Source: JAFGDH01 sp964447525 (GTDB lineage Archaea > Aenigmatarchaeota > Aenigmatarchaeia > QMZP01 > QMZT01). From it: 39,877 nt of DNA. The stretch covers positions 1-39,877 of the forward strand of contig CAYUSU010000005.1 of NCBI GenBank assembly GCA_964447525.1, in the 5' to 3' direction. The notes under the pieces were generated by a model. It worked only from the letters and a program-made list of their open reading frames with translations. It had not been told where the DNA came from and did not search any database. Positions 15,393-21,889 of the stretch are shown here, piece by piece. The translations under genes were made by a program, and so were the position numbers. The stretch's first letter is position 1. Every line of letters starts with the position of its first letter.

Positions 15393-16174
15393 TAGAAAAT
15401 ATTAAAAACATGCTAAGTTTCATGAGATTTACGGTATCCATGTCAGGAAGTTTTATAGCGGTTCTGGCTTATTTGCTGACAAACCAGTTGGATTTTAGAT
15501 TTTTTATTGTTATGCTGGGTTCATTTTTTGCATGTACGGTTATCTATTCATATAACAATTTGACAGACAAAAAAGAAGATTCGATAAACAGGAAACAAAC
15601 CAACACAATAACTAAAAATAATTTTTCTCATTTTCTAATATTTTTATTCCTTTTTCTTAGTTTGATTTTTCAGTATATTCTTTCCACAAGAGCCATGATA
15701 TTTTCAATAATTTTCATCGCTCTTGGTATATTATATTCTTTTTTCAGATTAAAAAAATATTTGCTGATAAAAAATATTTACACCGGATTCGGTATGATAC
15801 CAATGTTTCTTTCCGGAACAATTAACCAACCATTTGACCAATTGTTAATAAATTATTCATTGTTTTTTGCCATTTTTATTACCGTAGGCAGTATCGTATC
15901 CGACTTAAGAGATTACAAGGGTGACAAGGCATCCAATTTCAATACAATTCCGGTATATTTTGGATACGATAATGCTAAAAAAATCACATATTCATCAATT
16001 TCGGCACTATCTCTTGTTATATTATATCTGAATATTTTGAAATTGCTACCGCTAATAATTTTTATGCCCTTGACGATATATTTTATTTACACCGATAAAC
16101 CAAAAAGAGCACATTTATCCGGAGGAATATCTATCATTATATTGCTCGTCTACTTAATTATTTTTTCGTTGTAG
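15389..16174 (+). CDS. UbiA-family prenyltransferase (second copy)
   Basis: A 261-residue polytopic membrane protein. The first Asp-rich motif is degenerate but recognisable (NNLTDKKEDSINRK), and the second is strong (SDLRDYKGDKASN). It is divergent from the first copy, so this is an old duplication or two separate enzymes acting in one pathway rather than a recent tandem repeat. It overlaps the first UbiA gene by four bases and its 3' end overlaps the convergent V4R-like gene by 21 bp. It is AT-rich like its neighbour. Possible roles include lipid, quinone or pigment side-chain addition; none can be chosen from sequence. Confidence 0.82.
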   Translation: MIENIKNMLSFMRFTVSMSGSFIAVLAYLLTNQLDFRFFIVMLGSFFACTVIYSYNNLTDKKEDSINRKQTNTITKNNFSHFLIFLFLFLSLIFQYILSTRAMIFSIIFIALGILYSFFRLKKYLLIKNIYTGFGMIPMFLSGTINQPFDQLLINYSLFFAIFITVGSIVSDLRDYKGDKASNFNTIPVYFGYDNAKKITYSSISALSLVILYLNILKLLPLIIFMPLTIYFIYTDKPKRAHLSGGISIIILLVYLIIFSL

Positions 16175-17179
16175 ATAAAATTTTATTTCCAAACATCTAT
16201 GAGACTCTTCAATACTTTTTATCTTGAAATCCTTGTTTATCAACCACAAATAACCCAGAATCGTCATAGAAATAAATTCCCAGTTGTCCTTTTCTTTCTG
16301 TATCCCATAAGGCGGATTTTTAATCTTTACAATCATACTTTTGTCCACCACAATAACGTTAACAAGACCCCATCCCATCATTTGCAAAAGATTTTTGAGA
16401 AGCTTGATTTTACCGATTTTTGAAGTTTTTTTATCTACAATACTGTTGAAATATCTAAACGAAATTTCTGAAATTTTTCCGAGAGATATTTTTTCATTAG
16501 CTATAAGATGAAAAATAGTATTTTCTATAGGTATTATGAACTCACCCCTGAAAAATATCATATTGTTATCGTCCATACGGAAAATTTTTGATTTCAAGGC
16601 ATCTTTCATCTGAGTTCCTCTCGTTGGTTTAAATTTATTAAGATTTTTATAAACTTCTGTATTTTTTGACTCAACCAGAATTTCTTTTTCTTCTGTAATT
16701 TTGAATAAATATATGGACTGGAATTTATTTTGAAAAACGTTTATACATTTCACATCTTTATGGTACACAAAACTTAAAATTCCGCAAAAGGCTCCCGGAG
16801 CAAATTTATTCTTGCCCACGGTCCTCGTAATAAATTCGTTTTTAGTTTTTATTTCCAAAATATTTTCTTTATGTCTTTTTATTTTAAGATCATCAATCAA
16901 CCCTAAATTAATCCATATTTTTTTTGCCACGTTAATCTGCAATTGCGCAGGCATCTTTTTGATAAAACCCGGTATTATTCCATACGTAAGTAACATCCAT
17001 TTTTTACCTAAAATCTCAATATTTTCAGAATATCCCGCTTTTTCACATTCATTTATAAATTCTGCCAGAATACGCTCAAAAAACAGTGTTGTTCTTCTAG
17101 CATTTATCTTGAACCTGTTTATTATTCCCCCCGCACCTGTTTCCATTATTCCCTTTCTAAGGGATTCTGATAATCTCAT
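16154..17179 (-). CDS. Protein with two V4R-like domains (tentative)
   Basis: The 341-residue product is soluble and appears to contain a duplicated module. The C-terminal copy (about 240-341) fits the V4R (4-vinyl reductase) pattern: LLQMMGWGLVNVIVVDKSMIV, a polar NPPYG turn, then a helix ISMTILGYLWLINK and a final strand CLEIKFYL. A weaker copy lies at about 85-185 (NLGLIDDLKI through NKFQSIYLFKI). V4R domains bind small molecules or hydrophobic ligands and occur in regulators as well as in chlorophyll-pathway proteins. The usual Cys residues of V4R are mostly missing. The gene is AT-rich and converges on the second UbiA gene. A GTTTAAAC site lies 50 bp before its ATG, just upstream of TATA-like sequence. 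The family call is from pattern only. Confidence 0.55.
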   Translation of the reverse strand: MRLSESLRKGIMETGAGGIINRFKINARRTTLFFERILAEFINECEKAGYSENIEILGKKWMLLTYGIIPGFIKKMPAQLQINVAKKIWINLGLIDDLKIKRHKENILEIKTKNEFITRTVGKNKFAPGAFCGILSFVYHKDVKCINVFQNKFQSIYLFKITEEKEILVESKNTEVYKNLNKFKPTRGTQMKDALKSKIFRMDDNNMIFFRGEFIIPIENTIFHLIANEKISLGKISEISFRYFNSIVDKKTSKIGKIKLLKNLLQMMGWGLVNVIVVDKSMIVKIKNPPYGIQKEKDNWEFISMTILGYLWLINKDFKIKSIEESHRCLEIKFYLQRKNN

Positions 17180-17228
17180 ATAGACACTTAAAAATATATA
17201 TCAGAGTATAATAAAATTAATGTGGGGT

Positions 17229-17236
17229 GTTTAAAC
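17229..17236. promoter_or_regulatory. GTTTAAAC palindrome, site 3
   Basis: A perfect copy between the divergent V4R-like gene and the aminotransferase gene. Read on the minus strand it is followed about 14-20 bp later by TTTTATTATAC, a TATA-like element for the V4R-like gene. It ends 19 bp before the ATG of the aminotransferase. Confidence 0.5.
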
Positions 17237-17255
17237 GAATTTTAGCAAGGCTATC

Positions 17256-18365
17256 ATGGATACGCCTAGTTGTGACGCCAGTAAATATTTTGGAAACGCT
17301 CCGAAGGATGCGATCAATTTTTCCATAGGAGAACCAGTATTTTCCCCACCTGAATCGGTGGTAGCGGCATACGGGGAAGCTGTCAAATCCGGAGGATACG
17401 CCCCCATACAGGGATATCAGGATTTAAGAGAAAAAATATCAGACAAGTTAATCAAGGAAAACGGGATAGATTCCAAAGCTGAAAACATCCTGATAACGAA
17501 CGGAGCGACCGAAGCCATTGCATTTTCTATAATGTCGCTGGTAGGCAAAGGTGATGAAGTCGTCGTGTTCGAGCCGAATTACCCGATCGTTTCTCCGATG
17601 GTAAGATACTGCGGCGGAAGGGCTGTAATCATCCCATTGAAAGAGGATAACGGCTTCCAGATAGACCCGGATGACGTAAGGAATTCCGTCACCGACAAAA
17701 CAAAACTGATGGTGATCAACTCTCCGCACAATCCAACCGGCACGGTATTCAAAAAGAAAGTACTGAAGGAGATTTCTGAAATATACAAAGGGTGCATATT
17801 GAGCGATGAAGTGTACGAAAAAATAGTGTACGAGGACCGTCACCATTCCATCGCATCATTCTCGGAAAACCCGGAAAGGGTAATAACGGTAAATTCTTTT
17901 TCCAAGACTTATTGCATGTGCGGATTCAGGGTGGGATATCTCCACGCTTCCAACGAGTTGATCAGGCATCTGCTCAAACTCAAGCTTTACGTAACTAACT
18001 GCTGCCCGGCGCCATCGCAGAAAGCTGCTATTGCGGCTATGGACGACAAGAAATTCCCCGCTAGAATAAGGAGAGACTTCTGCGAAAGGAGAAGAACTCT
18101 CTTGTCCGGGTTCAAAAAATTAAAGATACCATGCGTTGAACCGAAAGGAGCGTTCTACGCCTTCCCGAATATTTCCGAATTTGGCAGCGACGAGGAGGTT
18201 CACGATATGTTAATGAACGCCGGGATACTGACAATGCCGGGTACGATATTCAGTCCATCATGTTCGGAACACGTGAGATTCTCTTACGTATGCAGAATCG
18301 ATCAGATAAAAGAAGGGATCAGAAGAATGGAAAATCTCCCAAGAAGGAACAGTATCACTATTTAA
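17256..18365 (+). CDS. Class I/II PLP-dependent aminotransferase
   Basis: A 369-residue fold-type I aminotransferase of the aspartate aminotransferase superfamily. The cofactor lysine is Lys217 in NSFSKTYCMCGFRVGY; other signatures are INFSIGEP at the N-terminus, LITNGATEAIAF, the substrate-binding SPHNPTGTVF, LSDEVYEKIVY and the C-terminal Arg in VRFSYVCR. It transfers amino groups between amino acids and 2-oxo acids. The substrate is not evident; an amino acid related to the nearby homocitrate synthase-like enzyme is possible by position. The ATG has AAGG at good spacing. Composition returns to the window average here, in contrast to the AT-rich genes just upstream. Confidence 0.9.
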   Translation: MDTPSCDASKYFGNAPKDAINFSIGEPVFSPPESVVAAYGEAVKSGGYAPIQGYQDLREKISDKLIKENGIDSKAENILITNGATEAIAFSIMSLVGKGDEVVVFEPNYPIVSPMVRYCGGRAVIIPLKEDNGFQIDPDDVRNSVTDKTKLMVINSPHNPTGTVFKKKVLKEISEIYKGCILSDEVYEKIVYEDRHHSIASFSENPERVITVNSFSKTYCMCGFRVGYLHASNELIRHLLKLKLYVTNCCPAPSQKAAIAAMDDKKFPARIRRDFCERRRTLLSGFKKLKIPCVEPKGAFYAFPNISEFGSDEEVHDMLMNAGILTMPGTIFSPSCSEHVRFSYVCRIDQIKEGIRRMENLPRRNSITI

Positions 18366-18409
18366 GATTATTTTTTCCCGTCTTAAAGGTTAAAGGATTT
18401 TATGATAAC

Positions 18410-18547
18410 ATGCAATCAAACGAAACTATCCTGCTAAAGAAATTACTGAAAAGCGTCAGAAACGTGGAAATAGAAATAAAGCAACTAAACGAAAAAATTG
18501 ATTCTGTTGTTTCCGGCAAAAAATCAAGATTCAGATTACCTTTGTAG
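18410..18547 (+). CDS. Small coiled-coil protein, 45 aa
   Basis: A 45-residue protein predicted as one helix with heptad-like leucine, isoleucine and valine spacing (LLKKLLKSVRNVEIEIKQL) and a basic tail ending SGKKSRFRLPL. The ATG at 18410 has AAAGGATT about 10 bases upstream. Its last 17 bases overlap the convergent KaiC gene. The open frame can be extended far upstream into the aminotransferase gene, but only the terminal part looks like protein. It is small and unrecognised, so it could be spurious. Confidence 0.4.
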   Translation: MQSNETILLKKLLKSVRNVEIEIKQLNEKIDSVVSGKKSRFRLPL

Positions 18548-19202
18548 TCCCGAGCTTTATGTCCTTTCCGTTTATCACAAATTCATAAGGCACCTTCGGA
18601 TCGAAAGGCGTGTATCTCATTTTATGTATCTCTATCGTCCTCATCGGTTTTTCTTCCAGATCAAGGAAAGACAGATTAACCACACCGTCGCATTCAAATG
18701 CTTCGCTGTGCCCGGTATCTATACGATCACCATCGGTCTCGCATATAAGCAGCGAGCAACCCATTTTCTTCAGGTAATTAACCAGTTCTGAGAAATGCGA
18801 CCGATAGTTCTTGCCATTTTCAGAGAACATCAAAAGCTTGTTTACGTTGTCTATCACAAGCCTGTCTATGTTGGGATATGATGATATTATGTTAACGAAT
18901 TTCTTCATGGTAATGTGTTCGTCGAGTATTGCATGCTCTATCACGAGATTCTTGTCAATATATTTCTTAACATGGTTCAGCGAAGAGATCATATTGCACG
19001 CCCTCATGAGTTCATCTTTCTTCTCGTTAAGGGAAACATAGCAGCATTTTTCACCCTTTGCAGCGCCTTCAAGAAGAAATTTCAGCCCGAAAAGCGTCTT
19101 GCCCGTACCCGGGCCGCCCGAAAGCAATACTATTGTCTCAGACGGGAAACCTCCGCCTATTAGCTTATCCATTCCACCTATTCCGGATTTTATCCTGTTC
19201 AT
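18531..19202 (-). CDS. KaiC/RadA-like single-domain ATPase
   Basis: A 223-residue RecA-fold ATPase of the archaeal KaiC-like group. It starts IKSGIGGMDKLIGGGFP, then Walker A GGPGTGKT (29-36), acidic residues after strand 2 (YVSLNEKKDE) and Walker B RLVIDNVNKL (Asp118). The C-terminal part ends with strands around RTIEIHKMRYTPFDPKVPYEF, typical of the family's arginine and substrate loops. Stand-alone KaiC proteins of archaea are thought to take part in signalling. Its start overlaps the preceding 111-residue gene by four bases (ATGA), so the two are translated together and probably form a complex or regulatory pair. Confidence 0.88.
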   Translation of the reverse strand: MNRIKSGIGGMDKLIGGGFPSETIVLLSGGPGTGKTLFGLKFLLEGAAKGEKCCYVSLNEKKDELMRACNMISSLNHVKKYIDKNLVIEHAILDEHITMKKFVNIISSYPNIDRLVIDNVNKLLMFSENGKNYRSHFSELVNYLKKMGCSLLICETDGDRIDTGHSEAFECDGVVNLSFLDLEEKPMRTIEIHKMRYTPFDPKVPYEFVINGKDIKLGTTKVI

Positions 19203-19534
19203 TTTTTCACCTCAATAAATTTTGGAATCCCCATTCTGGATTCTTTTATTTTTACCAGCATAAAAACGTCGTTGTTGATCCCAAAAAGATTAGCCTTTAC
19301 TTTCTTTTCAAGAATAGTGACATTCTCCCTCGATAGAAGCTTTTTGGGAAGCATTATCCTGTTGCTGTTGCCGAGCTTCCCGGTGGTAAGTTCATGATCC
19401 AGTGCCTTGTCGTTCGTGGGGAGAACTATGAGATTCTCGGTCTCCTGGTCGAGTATCTTGTATTCCTTTCTGGAGAGCCTGAGATTTATGTATATTTCGC
19501 CGTCCTTTACGTCAATAAAGTGAACAGTGGCCAT
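19199..19534 (-). CDS. Hypothetical KaiC-linked protein, 111 aa
   Basis: An unrecognised 111-residue soluble protein, mainly beta in its first third (ATVHFIDVKDGEIYINLRLS) and Lys-rich at the C-terminus. There are no Cys, membrane or nucleotide-binding motifs. Its stop overlaps the start of the KaiC gene. The first 70 residues resemble an AbrB- or PRC-barrel-like beta architecture by eye only. No ribosome binding site precedes the ATG, and TTTAAATAA lies about 20 bp upstream, so the transcript may be leaderless. A perfect GTTTAAAC and two half-sites are just upstream. A DNA-binding role, possibly at those sites, is only a thought. Confidence 0.6.
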   Translation of the reverse strand: MATVHFIDVKDGEIYINLRLSRKEYKILDQETENLIVLPTNDKALDHELTTGKLGNSNRIMLPKKLLSRENVTILEKKVKANLFGINNDVFMLVKIKESRMGIPKFIEVKK

Positions 19535-19576
19535 AGTTTATATTTTATGTGTTATTATTTAAACATGTGTTTAAAA

Positions 19577-19584
19577 GTTTAAAC
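19577..19584. promoter_or_regulatory. GTTTAAAC palindrome, site 4, with adjacent half-sites
   Basis: A perfect copy 43 bp upstream of the 19534 start. Directly next to it, between 19551 and 19576, is TTTAAACACATGTTTAAA (on the minus strand), that is, two half-sites facing each other across a short spacer. So this promoter carries at least two operator-like elements. Confidence 0.5.
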
Positions 19585-19614
19585 AAAAATGGAAATAATT
19601 GAATTATTTCGAAA

Positions 19615-19643
19615 GACGACTTTGTGTGAAAATACAAGTCGTC
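19615..19643 (-). terminator. Hairpin after the second response regulator gene
   Basis: GACGACTT at 19615-19622 and AAGTCGTC at 19636-19643 form a perfect 8-bp stem. It begins four bases after the regulator's stop codon on the minus strand, and T-rich sequence follows near 19590-19580. It is a likely end or processing site of the peptide-kinase-regulator transcript. Confidence 0.5.
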
Positions 19644-19646
19644 GTG

Positions 19647-20003
19647 TTATACCATCTTTTTTACCCTTTTCAGGAGCTCGTCGCGGGTGAACGGCTTCAT
19701 TATGTAATCCTTCAATCCCTGTTTCATCAGAGCGCTTTTTCTTTCGGGGGAAACCTCTATTATGCTTATGAAAGCCACCTTCATCTTCTTCCTGGACTTC
19801 ATGATCTTCCCAAAGACGTCCCACCCTGACATGTCCGGCATCATTATGTCCAGAAGCACTATGTCGATTTTTTCTTTCTTTACCTTCATCAGGCATTCCT
19901 TTCCGTTATACGCGGTCTCGACTTTGTAGCCTTCGGCTTCCATTATAGATTTAACGAGTTCTACTGTATCCGGTTCGTCATCAACAACAAGTATTTTCGT
20001 CAT
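19647..20003 (-). CDS. CheY-like response regulator, partner of the adjacent histidine kinase
   Basis: A 118-residue receiver domain with Asp9-Asp10, the phospho-acceptor Asp52 (LLDIMMPDMSGWD), a conserved Ser in FISIIE and Lys103 (IMKPF). No output domain. The start is ATG 20003, which overlaps the end of the kinase gene by four bases; the longer open frame upstream runs inside the kinase gene and was rejected. Overlap with the kinase marks it as the cognate regulator. It is closely similar to the receiver at 12858-13235. A hairpin terminator follows. It probably signals by docking on another protein, such as the KaiC ATPases or PAS proteins nearby; the target is not identified. Confidence 0.93.
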   Translation of the reverse strand: MTKILVVDDEPDTVELVKSIMEAEGYKVETAYNGKECLMKVKKEKIDIVLLDIMMPDMSGWDVFGKIMKSRKKMKVAFISIIEVSPERKSALMKQGLKDYIMKPFTRDELLKRVKKMV

Positions 20004-21643
20004 TTTTTCTCCCCATGTTTCTTTATTGGCAAGGTGAATATAAATGTACTCCCTTTTCCGAGCACACTTTCCACCCAGATATCCCCGCCATGTTCCTTTA
20101 TTATGCTCTTGCATATCGCAAGTCCTAGACCGGTGCCGCCGTATTTTCTCTTTGCGGACGTGTCTGCCTGGAAGAACTTCGTGAACATCTTCTTTATATC
20201 GCTCTTCGATATTCCTATACCGGTATCCTGAACCCTAACAGTAATTTTATTTCCTTTGTGATCTGCGGACACTGTTATGCTGCCGTTTGGACGGTTGTAT
20301 TTTATCGCATTGTTCACGAGGTTCGCAGTTACTTCCTGCAGTCTGTATTCGTCTCCTATTATGTCGGGAAGGCTGTTAGGAGTCTTATCCACCAGCTTTA
20401 TTCCCTGCTTATTGGCGTCTTCCTGCATATCAACAACGGAATTCTTGAGCATTGCAAGAATATTCATCTTTTTCATCTCGAATTTCATCGAACCTGCTTC
20501 CAGTTTCGACATGTCCAGAATGTCATTGACGAGATGCTGAAGCCTTTTTGCGTTTCTCAGGCATATATCAATCTGGTTGTTCTGGGACTCTTCCAGATTC
20601 TTCGCCCCCTTCATCATGTCCAGATAACCAACTATCGGAATCAGCGGTGTTTTCAATTCGTGAGCACCTATGTTCATGAACTCGCTCTTCAGCTTGTCCA
20701 GTTTCTTGAGCTCCTTGTTGGCTTTCTCTATCTCCTTCTGCCTGTCTTCCAGTTTTTTGTTGGCATCACCTATATCCTCCATTATATTAAGGGTAGCGAC
20801 TCTGGCATCGTTCATTCCCTGTATCCTTTTCTCCAGTTCAGTCGTTCTGGTTGATACCTTTTCTTCCAGTTTTTTGCTGTATTTCTCTATCTTCGTCCTT
20901 GATTTCTTCAAATCATCCATCATACAGTTGAAGGCGGAAGCCAATTTACCTATTTCATCATTTGAGTGGATTTTAACCTTACCACCCAGTTTCATATTTT
21001 CCCCCTTATTCATATTCTCAATCGCCTTCGTTAATTTAGTCAATGGTCTGGTCACCCAGAGTGAAATGAAAAATATCAGCAATAACGTAGCAACACCGGA
21101 AGAAACCAGCATTATCAAAATCGACTGCAATCTCAATGTATTTGCTTTCCCAGCAACGTAATCGACAGGGGTTCCCATAATTACCGCACCTATGTGATCG
21201 TCATGTATCCCGAAAACCGGAACCATAGTATCATAATACTCATTACCGTTCTCGTTAACAATTTCAATGCCGGTTTTACCGGTTTTCAATAAATTTAGGA
21301 TTTTGGTATCTGTAAGCGTTTTGCCCTCTTCGGAGGGATCGTTGTGGGAAAGTATTTTTCCTTCAGTATCAACGATCATCGCATAAACTATGTAATCATG
21401 GGATTCGACCGTTTTCTGGCATTGTTTCTCAAAACCAGTTATTTCTTCCAGTTCAATTCCCATATTCAAAATCCTGTTAATCTGGGACTCCAGGCCATCA
21501 CCCACAATAAAGACGTTGGATTGGAGCACATTGGAGTATTCAGAGTTAAAAAATAGGCCGTTCGAAAACGAATTCGCTCCTATCGCTGTAAATAGAATTA
21601 CAGCTGTAATCAAGACTATCTTTGATCTTACACTGAGTATCAT
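20000..21643 (-). CDS. Membrane sensor histidine kinase with extracellular sensor and HAMP domain
   Basis: A 547-residue kinase. Transmembrane helix 1 (about 8-24) and helix 2 (about 173-196) enclose an extracellular sensor of about 150 residues that looks like a single Cache/sCache domain (YAMIVDTEGKILSHNDPSEEGK). A HAMP domain follows (about 196-248), then a long coiled coil (to about 318), the HisKA dimerisation domain with His328 in GAHELKTPL, and an ATPase domain with N box (NLVNNAIKYNRP), G1 (DTGIGIS) and G2 (GGTGLGLAI). All catalytic motifs are intact. It sits between a small secreted peptide gene (32 bp upstream) and a response regulator that overlaps its end. Confidence 0.94.
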   Translation of the reverse strand: MILSVRSKIVLITAVILFTAIGANSFSNGLFFNSEYSNVLQSNVFIVGDGLESQINRILNMGIELEEITGFEKQCQKTVESHDYIVYAMIVDTEGKILSHNDPSEEGKTLTDTKILNLLKTGKTGIEIVNENGNEYYDTMVPVFGIHDDHIGAVIMGTPVDYVAGKANTLRLQSILIMLVSSGVATLLLIFFISLWVTRPLTKLTKAIENMNKGENMKLGGKVKIHSNDEIGKLASAFNCMMDDLKKSRTKIEKYSKKLEEKVSTRTTELEKRIQGMNDARVATLNIMEDIGDANKKLEDRQKEIEKANKELKKLDKLKSEFMNIGAHELKTPLIPIVGYLDMMKGAKNLEESQNNQIDICLRNAKRLQHLVNDILDMSKLEAGSMKFEMKKMNILAMLKNSVVDMQEDANKQGIKLVDKTPNSLPDIIGDEYRLQEVTANLVNNAIKYNRPNGSITVSADHKGNKITVRVQDTGIGISKSDIKKMFTKFFQADTSAKRKYGGTGLGLAICKSIIKEHGGDIWVESVLGKGSTFIFTLPIKKHGEKK

Positions 21644-21674
21644 CTATTTCTCCCACTCAAACTTTTCAATTACT

Positions 21675-21806
21675 TCAGCAGTCAGTAATAAAACTCTCAT
21701 TCTGTAGCACCTCTCCGACCCCATCTCCTGCCTGAGTGTAGGATGTAGTACAAACGGAAACAACAAGTAATAAAAATATCGATAGTATAAAAAATAATTT
21801 TTTCAT
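21675..21806 (-). CDS. Small secreted peptide precursor (43 aa) at the head of the kinase operon
   Basis: A short frame starting ATG 21806 encodes 43 residues: two lysines, a run of about 15 hydrophobic residues, then a likely cleavage after the TSYTQA region, leaving an acidic tail of about 17 residues (GDGVGEVLQNESFITDC). A strong ribosome binding site of seven G residues precedes it (GAGGGGGGGTG). A TATA-like ATTATATAAG and a GTTTAAAC site are further upstream, so this is the first gene of the transcript that goes on to the histidine kinase. It may be a signal peptide, a lipoprotein-like fragment (a Cys occurs at residue 19) or a remnant. It was not long enough to be picked up as an ordinary gene. 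Confidence 0.6.
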   Translation of the reverse strand: MKKLFFILSIFLLLVVSVCTTSYTQAGDGVGEVLQNESFITDC

Positions 21807-21867
21807 AAAAACACCCCCCCTCTTTATAATAATTTGTTACGGGTCTCTTATATAATTTGTTATTGGT

Positions 21868-21875
21868 GTTTAAAC
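21868..21875. promoter_or_regulatory. GTTTAAAC palindrome, site 5
   Basis: A perfect copy about 60 bp before the ATG of the secreted peptide. On the minus strand it is followed about 15 bp later by the ATTATATAAG TATA-like element, the same geometry as at site 6. It would control the peptide-kinase-regulator operon. Confidence 0.55.
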
Positions 21876-21889
21876 CATCCAAACAAACA

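Noticed and set aside
20003..20114. Longer start for the second response regulator
   Set aside because: The extra 37 residues overlap the kinase gene in another frame and are not receiver-like; the ATGA overlap gives a natural start at 20003.
20258..20854. 198-residue plus-strand frame inside the histidine kinase
   Set aside because: Antisense of conserved HisKA/ATPase motifs, with no promoter or ribosome binding site.
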